DNA of 64,000 nucleotides, taken from assembly GCF_023078355.1 (NCBI RefSeq), contig NZ_CP095552.1, positions 2,604,001 to 2,668,000 on the forward strand, given 5' to 3'. This stretch comes from Gordonia hongkongensis. Its GTDB lineage: Bacteria; Actinomycetota; Actinomycetes; Mycobacteriales; Mycobacteriaceae. This document shows positions 57,013 through 64,000 of the stretch, in pieces; position 1 is the stretch's first letter; every line of letters starts with the position of its first letter. A program made the translations under genes and the position numbers. The notes below the pieces were generated by a model. The model saw nothing but the letters and a program-made list of their open reading frames with translations. It was not told where the DNA came from and ran no database searches.

Positions 57013-58371
57013 GTGCAGCGACGAATCATGGGCATCGAGACCGAGTTCGGTGTCACGTGCACCTTCCACGGCCACCGCCGCCTGAGTCCGGACGAGGTCG
57101 CGCGGTACCTCTTCCGCCGGGTCGTGTCGTGGGGCCGGTCCTCGAACGTCTTCCTGCAGAACGGCGCTCGCCTCTATCTCGACGTCGGATCGCATCCCGA
57201 ATACGCCACCGCGGAGTGCGACAGCCTCATCCAGCTGATCAACCACGACCGCGCGGGCGAACTGGTTCTCGAGGACCTGCTCGTCGATGCCGAACAACGC
57301 CTGGCCGACGAGGGCATCGGCGGCGACATCTATCTGTTCAAGAACAACACCGACTCGGCCGGCAACTCCTATGGATGCCACGAGAATTATCTCGTCGTGC
57401 GGGCGGGCGAGTTCTCCCGCATCTCCGACGTCCTGTTGCCGTTCCTCGTGACGCGCCAGCTGATCTGTGGTGCGGGCAAGGTTCTGCAGACCCCCAAGGC
57501 CGCGACCTTCTGCCTGTCCCAGCGCGCCGAGCACATCTGGGAGGGCGTCTCCTCGGCGACCACCCGGTCGCGCCCGATCATCAACACACGCGACGAGCCG
57601 CATGCCGACGCCGAGAAGTACCGCAGGCTGCACGTCATCGTCGGCGACTCGAACATGTCGGAGATGACCACACTTCTCAAGGTCGGTTCGGCGGCTCTCG
57701 TCCTGGAGATGATCGAGGCCGGTGTCGCGTTCCGGGACTTCGCGCTCGACAATCCGATCCGCGCTATCCGCGAGGTCAGCCATGACCCGACGGGGCGACG
57801 CCCGGTGCGCCTCGCCGGCGGTCGGCAGGCCAGCGCCCTCGACATCCAGCGCGAGTATCACGCACGCGCCGTCGAGCACCTCACCAACCGCCGACCAGAC
57901 CCCGAGATGGACATGGTCGTGGACCTGTGGGGACGGATGCTCGACGCCGTGGAGAGCGACGACTTCGCCAAGGTCGACACCGAGGTCGACTGGGTCATCA
58001 AGCGCAAGCTGTTCCAGCGCTACCAGGATCGGTACTCGATGGAGCTCTCGGATCCGAAGATCGCGCAGCTCGACCTGGCGTTCCACGACATCAAACGCGG
58101 CCGCGGCGTGTTCGACGTCCTGATGCGCAAGGGGCTGGTCGCCCGGGCGACCACCGACGAGGCCATCAAGACCGCGGTCAACGAGCCGCCGCAGACCACC
58201 CGCGCCAAGCTCCGGGGCGACTTCATCTCGGCCGCGCAGAAAGCCGGGCGTGACTTCACCGTCGACTGGGTTCACCTCAAGCTCAACGACCAGGCCCAGC
58301 GGACGGTGCTGTGCAAGGACCCGTTCCGCAGTGTCGACGAGCGCGTCGATCGCCTCATCGCCTCGATGTGA
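57013..58371 (+). CDS. pafA: Pup-protein ligase
   Basis: 452 residues. It joins Pup to lysines of target proteins using ATP. The glutamine-synthetase-like fold opens [16 protein letters not shown] with Mg/ATP ligands E9 and E11. [21 protein letters not shown] and [31 protein letters not shown] match Dop as its paralogue, and the Dop-loop insert is absent. GTG 57013 is set by a leaderless -10 and the length equals that of M. tuberculosis PafA. Confidence 0.96.
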   Translation: MQRRIMGIETEFGVTCTFHGHRRLSPDEVARYLFRRVVSWGRSSNVFLQNGARLYLDVGSHPEYATAECDSLIQLINHDRAGELVLEDLLVDAEQRLADEGIGGDIYLFKNNTDSAGNSYGCHENYLVVRAGEFSRISDVLLPFLVTRQLICGAGKVLQTPKAATFCLSQRAEHIWEGVSSATTRSRPIINTRDEPHADAEKYRRLHVIVGDSNMSEMTTLLKVGSAALVLEMIEAGVAFRDFALDNPIRAIREVSHDPTGRRPVRLAGGRQASALDIQREYHARAVEHLTNRRPDPEMDMVVDLWGRMLDAVESDDFAKVDTEVDWVIKRKLFQRYQDRYSMELSDPKIAQLDLAFHDIKRGRGVFDVLMRKGLVARATTDEAIKTAVNEPPQTTRAKLRGDFISAAQKAGRDFTVDWVHLKLNDQAQRTVLCKDPFRSVDERVDRLIASM

Positions 58372-58427
58372 GCGCCGGGTCACCGGCGAACCCAGCGTGC
58401 CTCCGCACGCGGTGAACGGCCACGTTC

Positions 58428-58433
58428 TAACCT
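58428..58433 (+). promoter_or_regulatory. -10 element, leaderless pafB
   Basis: TAACCT with a 6-base spacer to GTG 58440. Confidence 0.5.
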
Positions 58434-58439
58434 GACTCG

Positions 58440-59432
58440 GTGGCAACCCCCAAAGTCGAGCGTCTGCTCAACCTCGTGATCTGCCTGCTGTGGACGCGGC
58501 AGTACGTCACCGCCGACTACATCCGCCGCAACGTCGCGGGCTATTCGGACGACGGGCAGTCCGACGAGGCGTTCAACCGGATGTTCGAGCGGGACAAGAA
58601 CGAGCTACGAGATCTCGGGATCCCGCTCGTGACCGGCCGGTCGCCGATGGCGGCCGGCGCCGAGGGATATCGCATCGACCGCGACTCCTACGAGTTGCCG
58701 GAGATCTCGCTGGAGTCCGACGAGGCCGCGGCGATCGCCATGGCCGCCGCGCTGTGGGACACCCCCGAGGTCTCGACGCTGTCGCAGACGGCGATCCTCA
58801 AGCTCCGGGCCGCCGGGCTCGATGTCCGCTCCGAGGACGATCTGGGGATCACCTCGGGCGGGTCGTCGCGATCGCTCGGTTCCGAAGAGGTCATCGCCGG
58901 CCTGCTCGCCGCGGTCCAGGACCGCCGTGCCGTCGAGTTCCAGCATCGATCGTCTGCCGCGGCCGCCCCGACCACCCGACGCGTCGAACCGTGGGGGGTC
59001 GTGTCGCATCGGGGCCGCTGGTACGTCGTCGGCCACGATCGCGACCGCGACGCCACCCGGACCTTCCGGCTGTCGCGGATCACGGCGGTCGCCGCGGTCG
59101 GTGCCGCCGACGCGGTCGTGGTCCCGGCCGGCACCGATCTCCAGCAGATCGTCTCCGCGGCGGTCGATTCCGCTGCCGGTTCGGACGGACGGACCGCGCG
59201 GATCTGGGTCGCGGCCGACCGCGCATTCGGCCTCCGCCGGGCCGCGACGACGACCGAACCCGCCGACTTCGACGGCGAACCCGGCGACATCGTGACCCTC
59301 GACGTCCACTCGCTGACGGCGGTGGCACGGATGGTGCTGGGTGTGGGCCCAGATGCGGTCGTCCTCGACCCACCCGAGCTGCGCGAGCTCGTCATCGCGA
59401 GCCTCGACCGTCTGATGGGGGTGAACGTCTGA
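58440..59432 (+). CDS. pafB: WYL-domain transcriptional regulator PafB
   Basis: 330 residues. An N-terminal helix-turn-helix (about 5-60; ERLLNLVICLLWTRQYVTADYIRRNVAG) is followed by a WYL sensor domain (about 140-210; RRVEPWGVVSHRGRWYVVGHDRDRDATRTFRLSRI). With PafC it activates the recA-independent DNA-damage response in mycobacteria. It overlaps pafC (TGATG). Confidence 0.92.
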   Translation: MATPKVERLLNLVICLLWTRQYVTADYIRRNVAGYSDDGQSDEAFNRMFERDKNELRDLGIPLVTGRSPMAAGAEGYRIDRDSYELPEISLESDEAAAIAMAAALWDTPEVSTLSQTAILKLRAAGLDVRSEDDLGITSGGSSRSLGSEEVIAGLLAAVQDRRAVEFQHRSSAAAAPTTRRVEPWGVVSHRGRWYVVGHDRDRDATRTFRLSRITAVAAVGAADAVVVPAGTDLQQIVSAAVDSAAGSDGRTARIWVAADRAFGLRRAATTTEPADFDGEPGDIVTLDVHSLTAVARMVLGVGPDAVVLDPPELRELVIASLDRLMGVNV

Positions 59433-60403
59433 TGGCCGCGGCAGCGCCGTCGAGACTCAACCGGCTGCTGGCGATGGTCCCGTACTTCCAGGCGCGGCGG
59501 GGCATTTCGGTTGCTCAGGCCGCCGACGAACTCGGGGTCACGCAAGCGCAGCTCACGAAGGACCTCGAGCTGCTCTTCGTCTGCGGGCTTCCGGGCTATT
59601 ACCCCGACGACCTGATCGAGCTCGAGTTCAGCGAGGGTTACGTCACGGTCGGGTTCACCGCGGGCATGGACCGGCCACTGCGGCTGACGACCGTGGAGGC
59701 GAGTACGCTCCTCGTCGCACTGCGGGCGCTGGTCGAGACCCCGGGCGTCGTCGACGTCGCGGCGGCCAGGCGGGCGATCGCCAAGATCGAGCAGGCGGTG
59801 GGTGCGACGGTGCCGGGGCTCGCAGGCGCGTCCGACACACCCGCCGGCCCGTCGGGGGAGAACCCCACGTACACGACGATCCGGGAGGCCACCAAGAAAG
59901 CGCGGGCATTGCGGCTGCGCTACTACTCGGCCGGACGCGACAGCGTCACCGACCGCGTGGTCGACCCCATCCGCCTGCAGGTCATGGACCAGCACACCTA
60001 TCTCGAGGCCTGGTGCCGGATGGCCGAAGGCGTGCGGTTGTTCCGGTTCGACCGCGTCGACACCGCGACCGCCCTCGACGAGCCGAGTCGTCCGCCGGCC
60101 GAGGCGGCGGCGTCGAATCAGTCGGTGCTCGTCGCCGAGGACCCCGACCTCCCGGCCGTCGAGATCGAGATCGACGCCGATCACCTGTGGATTCTCGATT
60201 ACTACCCGCTCGAACCCCTCGAGACCGTCGAGGACCGGCCCGATCCAGGTCTCCCCGTCCGCGCCCGGTTGGTCTACGGCTCGCCGGAATGGCTCACCCG
60301 ATTCCTGCTCGGATTCGCCGGCGCCGTGCGGGTCGTCGATGACCCGGCGGTCGCCGCCGCGGTCGCCGACACCGCGGCGGCCGCCCGCGGACGTTATCGC
60401 TGA
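59432..60403 (+). CDS. pafC: WYL-domain transcriptional regulator PafC
   Basis: 323 residues. The helix-turn-helix (about 8-50; [40 protein letters not shown]) and WYL domain (about 150-215; [49 protein letters not shown]) match PafC. The C-terminal part ([24 protein letters not shown]) is the WCX extension. It is co-translated with PafB. Confidence 0.92.
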   Translation: MAAAAPSRLNRLLAMVPYFQARRGISVAQAADELGVTQAQLTKDLELLFVCGLPGYYPDDLIELEFSEGYVTVGFTAGMDRPLRLTTVEASTLLVALRALVETPGVVDVAAARRAIAKIEQAVGATVPGLAGASDTPAGPSGENPTYTTIREATKKARALRLRYYSAGRDSVTDRVVDPIRLQVMDQHTYLEAWCRMAEGVRLFRFDRVDTATALDEPSRPPAEAAASNQSVLVAEDPDLPAVEIEIDADHLWILDYYPLEPLETVEDRPDPGLPVRARLVYGSPEWLTRFLLGFAGAVRVVDDPAVAAAVADTAAAARGRYR

Positions 60404-60486
60404 GACCGGCCACGGCTGGGCCCCTCCGGCTCGGCGTGTGTCGGGTAGCATTGGACACTGTCTGCTCCGAACTGAAGGGTGATCTC

Positions 60487-60759
60487 ATGGGCTTCACGTC
60501 ATGGTGGCACTGGGCGATCGTCGCCATCGTGCTGCTGATCCTGTTCGGCTCGAAGAAGCTGCCGGACGCCGCCCGTGGTCTGGGACAGTCGCTGCGCATC
60601 TTCAAGAGCGAGGTCAAGGAGATGCAGAAGGACGACGACAAGGACGCGCCGGCCACCACCGACGCGGCAGCGAACGATCCGGCACGACGCGAGCTGCCCG
60701 TGGGTGACTCGACCCAGCCGGCCACGCAGCGCGACGCCGACGCCAAGAAATCGGCTTAG
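60487..60759 (+). CDS. tatA: Sec-independent translocase subunit TatA
   Basis: 90 residues. A single N-terminal helix ([41 protein letters not shown]) with the FG hinge and amphipathic helix is typical of TatA. The tail is acidic and Lys-rich. It forms the pore of the twin-arginine export system. ATG 60487 follows an AAGGGTGAT ribosome-binding site. tatC follows after 21 bases. Confidence 0.94.
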   Translation: MGFTSWWHWAIVAIVLLILFGSKKLPDAARGLGQSLRIFKSEVKEMQKDDDKDAPATTDAAANDPARRELPVGDSTQPATQRDADAKKSA

Positions 60760-60780
60760 GGGCGCGTCGGAGCATCGCCA

Positions 60781-61770
60781 GTGCGCACTCTCCCGATTCC
60801 CCGACGCCTCGACCCGCGGCAACGCAAGCGAAAACTCAATCCCGACGGCACCATGTCGTTGGTCGAGCACCTGTACGAGTTGCGCACTCGTATGGTCATC
60901 TCGCTGCTGGCCATCATCGCCACCACCATCTTCGGGTTCGTCTGGTACAGCCACGGCTTCCTGGGCATCCCGTCGCTCGGCGACGTGCTGCGCGGGCCGT
61001 ACTGCGATCTGCCCGCGTCGTCGCGCGCGACGCTGACCCCGGATGATTCGTGTCGCCTTCTGGCGACCGGTCCGTTCGACCAGTTCATGCTCCGGTTGAA
61101 GGTCGCGCTGACCGCGGGTGTGGTTCTCGCCTGTCCGGTGTGGATCTACCAGATCTGGCAGTTCATCACGCCGGGTCTGCACGCCCACGAACGTCGCTAC
61201 GGCATCATGTTCGTCGCTATGGCGACGACCCTGTTCGTCAGCGGCGCGGTGCTTGCCTATCTGGTGGTGGCCAAGGCCTTCGACTTCCTGCTCACGGTCG
61301 GCAACGAGGTCCAGGTCACGGCACTCGCGGGTGACCAGTACTTCGGCTTCATGCTCAACGTCCTGGTGATCTTCGGCGTCAGCTTCGAACTCCCGCTCCT
61401 GATCATCGCGCTGAACGTCGTCGGCGTGCTGACCTACGCCCGGTTGAAGAGCTGGCGCCGCGGGCTCATCTTCGCGGTCTTCGTCTTCGCCGCCATCGCG
61501 ACACCGGGCCAGGATCCGTTCACGATGCTCGCACTGGCCCTCGCGCTCACCGTGCTGCTCGAGTTCGCGATCCAGTTCGCGCGGATCTTCGACCGACGCA
61601 AGGCGAAGAAGGCGCCCGCATGGGCGGGCCTCTCCGATGACGAGGCCAGCCCACTGCCGCCGACGAAACCGATCGCCCCGGCATCGCCGATCCCGGCGCC
61701 GGCGAACGCGGTCGCCAACGCCACCCGTACGTCGACGCGGGCACGCGAGACCTTCGACGACGTCCTGTGA
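60781..61770 (+). CDS. tatC: Sec-independent translocase subunit TatC
   Basis: 329 residues with six TM helices. The conserved start [21 protein letters not shown], then [44 protein letters not shown] and [11 protein letters not shown], ending [23 protein letters not shown], define TatC, which recognises twin-arginine signals. A Pro/Ala-rich tail (about 275-329) follows. GTG 60781 is used. The stop overlaps the HelY start (GTGA). Confidence 0.95.
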   Translation: MRTLPIPRRLDPRQRKRKLNPDGTMSLVEHLYELRTRMVISLLAIIATTIFGFVWYSHGFLGIPSLGDVLRGPYCDLPASSRATLTPDDSCRLLATGPFDQFMLRLKVALTAGVVLACPVWIYQIWQFITPGLHAHERRYGIMFVAMATTLFVSGAVLAYLVVAKAFDFLLTVGNEVQVTALAGDQYFGFMLNVLVIFGVSFELPLLIIALNVVGVLTYARLKSWRRGLIFAVFVFAAIATPGQDPFTMLALALALTVLLEFAIQFARIFDRRKAKKAPAWAGLSDDEASPLPPTKPIAPASPIPAPANAVANATRTSTRARETFDDVL

Positions 61771-64000
61771 CCCAACTCGACTCGTTCACGTCGAGACTCG
61801 CTTTCCGCCTCGACGACTTCCAGCGCCGCGCGTGTGAGGCGCTCGAGGGCGGCCACGGTGTGCTGGTGTGCGCACCGACCGGCGCGGGTAAGACCATCGT
61901 CGGCGAGTTCGGCGTCCATCTGGCCCTGGCCGGTGGCTCGAAGTGCTTCTACACCACGCCGATCAAGGCGCTCAGCAACCAGAAGTACAACGATCTCGTG
62001 GCCGTCCATGGGCACGAGTCGGTCGGGCTGCTGACCGGCGACAGTTCGATCAATCCCGATGCCCCGGTCGTCGTCATGACGACCGAGGTCGTCCGCAACA
62101 TGATCTACGCCGAATCACGGGCCCTGGACGGTCTGTCCCACGTCGTCATGGACGAGGTCCACTTCCTGGCGGACCGGTTCCGCGGGGCGGTGTGGGAAGA
62201 GGTGATCCTGCACCTCGAACCGTCGGTGCGGGTCGTCAGTCTGTCGGCGACGGTGAGCAACGCCGAGGAGTTCGGCGACTGGATCCAGACGGTTCGCGGT
62301 GACACCTCGGTGATCGTCGACGAACACCGTCCGGTGCCGCTGTCCCAGCACATGCTCGTCGGGCAGCGACTGTTCGACCTGTTCGATCCGGCCGACACCG
62401 GTCCGGCCCGCAAGGCCGGAACGCGACCGCGCGTCAATCCGGAGCTCAAACGCCAGATCCGGCACCGGATCCTGATGGCCGACGACGAGCGGGAGTCGTC
62501 GCGCGGCCGTGGCCGAGGACGTGGCGGCGCGCCCCGTCGACGCGACGGACGGGGACCCGCGCTCTCCCGGCCGAACCTCGTCACGCGACTCGACCGCGAG
62601 GGGCTGCTCCCCGCGATCGGTTTCATCTTCTCCCGTGTCGGTTGCGACGCCGCCCTGGCGCAGTGTCTGCGATCCGGGATCTCGCTTCTGACTCCCGCAG
62701 AGATCGGCGAGGTCGACGCGATCGTCGACCGCCACCTCACCGAACTGGCGCCGGCCGACCTCGACGTGCTCGGGGTGCATGAGTGGCGTGAGGGGCTGCG
62801 ACGCGGACTGGCCTCGCACCATGCGGGGATGCTCCCGACCTTCCGGCACACGGTCGAGGAACTTTTCGTGCGCGGCCTGGTCCGGATGGTGTTCGCCACC
62901 GAGACGCTCGCGCTCGGCATCAACATGCCCGCTCGCTCGGTGGTTCTCGAGCGTCTCGTGAAGTACAACGGCGAATCGCACGTCGACCTGACGCCCGGCG
63001 AGTTCACGCAGCTGACCGGTCGCGCCGGCCGTCGCGGGATCGACGTCGAGGGTCACGCCGTCGTGGTGTGGACACCCGAGGTGGTGCCGGAGGAGGTCGC
63101 CGGCCTCGCCGGCGCGCGGACGTTCCCGCTGCGGAGTTCGTTCTCCCCGGAATACAACATGGCGGTCAACCTGCTCGGCCGATTGGGCCTGGACGGCGCG
63201 CGTGAGCTGCTCCATCGGTCGTTCGCCCAGTTCCAGGCCGATCGATCGGTCGTCGGTCAGGCGCGGAAGCTGGACGAGGCGCAACGGGCGTTGCGCAAGC
63301 TCGACGGCGAGCTGGCCCGCGCCGCGCAGGCGCGGGGGGTGGAACCCGATGGCGCCGAATCGGATTCGGACGACGGTCCGTACGCGGGCTTCCTCGGTTA
63401 CATCACTTTGCGCGAGGACATCCGCCGCCGCGAACGAGATCTGAAGTACCGCAAGCGGGTCAATACACACGACGCCATCACCGCTGACCTGGCCGCGCTC
63501 AAACGCGGTCATGTCATCGGCGTACCCGTCGGACGGCACCGCGGTCTGGCGGTCATCATCGAACCGGCCACGCAGGCGCAGGATCCCAAGCCGCTCGTAC
63601 TGACCGAGGACGCCTGGTGCGGACGCGTCGGTACCCGCGACTTCGTCAACCCGCCCGAGGTGCTGGGCAACATGCGGATGCCGAAGAACGCCGACCGACG
63701 CAGCGGGCGCGGTCGCCGCGACCTGGCGTCGGCGTTGCGATCGACCGGCATCGAGATGCCGCGCGGACGTCAGAAGAAGCGCGCCGACGCCGCCGACGAC
63801 ACCGAACTCGCGCACCTTCGGCGAACCCTGCGCGCGCATCCGGCACATCAGCTGTCCAACGGTGACGAGCTGTTCCGGCTCGCCGAACGCCGTAACCGGC
63901 TGGTGCGCGACATCGTCAACGCCGAGCGGAGCATCGGGGAGCGGACGTCCACCCTCGGGGTCACCTTCGATCACATCGTCGGCGTCCTCAGCGAGCTGGG
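61767..64000 (+). CDS. helY: DEVH-box RNA helicase HelY (Rv2092c-like), 5' part
   Basis: The frame is open from GTG 61767 through the window end (about 744 residues seen). Walker A is APTGAGKT (residues 36-43) and the DEVH box is D129-E-V-H132; SLSATVSN and the helicase C-terminal motifs [20 protein letters not shown] and [15 protein letters not shown] follow. A helical arch and beta-rich insert ([20 protein letters not shown]) begins near residue 500. It is a Ski2/Mtr4-like helicase, probably in RNA processing. The start overlaps the tatC stop. Confidence 0.95.
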   Translation, partial: MTQLDSFTSRLAFRLDDFQRRACEALEGGHGVLVCAPTGAGKTIVGEFGVHLALAGGSKCFYTTPIKALSNQKYNDLVAVHGHESVGLLTGDSSINPDAPVVVMTTEVVRNMIYAESRALDGLSHVVMDEVHFLADRFRGAVWEEVILHLEPSVRVVSLSATVSNAEEFGDWIQTVRGDTSVIVDEHRPVPLSQHMLVGQRLFDLFDPADTGPARKAGTRPRVNPELKRQIRHRILMADDERESSRGRGRGRGGAPRRRDGRGPALSRPNLVTRLDREGLLPAIGFIFSRVGCDAALAQCLRSGISLLTPAEIGEVDAIVDRHLTELAPADLDVLGVHEWREGLRRGLASHHAGMLPTFRHTVEELFVRGLVRMVFATETLALGINMPARSVVLERLVKYNGESHVDLTPGEFTQLTGRAGRRGIDVEGHAVVVWTPEVVPEEVAGLAGARTFPLRSSFSPEYNMAVNLLGRLGLDGARELLHRSFAQFQADRSVVGQARKLDEAQRALRKLDGELARAAQARGVEPDGAESDSDDGPYAGFLGYITLREDIRRRERDLKYRKRVNTHDAITADLAALKRGHVIGVPVGRHRGLAVIIEPATQAQDPKPLVLTEDAWCGRVGTRDFVNPPEVLGNMRMPKNADRRSGRGRRDLASALRSTGIEMPRGRQKKRADAADDTELAHLRRTLRAHPAHQLSNGDELFRLAERRNRLVRDIVNAERSIGERTSTLGVTFDHIVGVLSEL

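Noticed and set aside
55288..58446. Long minus-strand open frame across prcB, prcA and pafA
   Set aside because: Antisense shadow of conserved proteasome genes with no protein-like motifs.

Overview
The window is high-GC DNA from an actinomycete of the order Mycobacteriales. A Gordonia-like genus fits best, but that is inference. The support is a mycothiol-synthesis ligase (MshC), a complete Pup-proteasome locus (mpa, dop, pup, prcB, prcA, pafA, pafB, pafC), an F420-type luciferase-like oxidoreductase, a LppL-type lipoprotein, and gene order recalled from Mycobacterium tuberculosis. Positions 1-12840 follow the hemZ / Rv1486c / NfeD / SPFH / Rv1491c / mutA / mutB / meaB order. Positions 17684-64000 follow the Rv2141c-to-Rv2092c order (M20 peptidase, YbhB, pyrD, lppL, uppP, mshC, PAC2, metH, hisE/hisG, RecB-like, trmI, mpa, dop-pup-prcBA, pafABC, tatAC, helY).

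Layout. 1-792 is the 3' part of ferrochelatase. 793-1727 is an accessory patch with a 33-codon small ORF that has its own terminator and an acetyltransferase broken by an amber codon. 1753-7483 holds a frameshifted Rv1486c-like gene, DUF3097, NfeD and SPFH membrane-quality genes, a small membrane protein, a frameshifted SatD-like regulator with two palindromic operators, and a TVP38 membrane protein. 7629-12840 is the methylmalonyl-CoA mutase operon (mutA-mutB-meaB). 12985-17563 has an LLM oxidoreductase, a nucleoside hydrolase, an M23 lipoprotein, MscS and tRNA-Leu(GAG). 17684-32646 is a conserved housekeeping block ending with metH and an enoyl-CoA hydratase-like gene.

32731-36179 is the main mobile region. 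A tandem intergenic repeat is split by an IS110-family element whose long non-coding end contains short matches to both sides of its own insertion site, as expected for a bridge-RNA-type guide. Next to it lies a DUF222/HNH (13E12-type) gene with a LexA-like box, whose stop codon is now supplied by the element. 36397-43057 holds a family II pyrophosphatase, an MFS pump, a hydrolase, CinA, an MmyB-type regulator with two matching operators, a HAD phosphatase, hisE and hisG. 43136-64000 holds a thioesterase, a Fe-S RecB-type nuclease, TrmI and the Pup-proteasome system. The latter is interrupted by an FHA-ABC transporter and glycogen phosphorylase, and is followed by Tat and HelY.

Two themes run across the window. 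First, many genes start at an ATG or GTG lying 6-8 bases after a TANNNT -10 element with no Shine-Dalgarno, so leaderless transcription is very common here. Second, three conserved genes are frameshifted by one base, and prcB runs in frame into prcA; three of these four one-base events fall in short G/C runs. These may be assembly indels or real lesions, and the apparent prcB-prcA fusion should be judged in that light.
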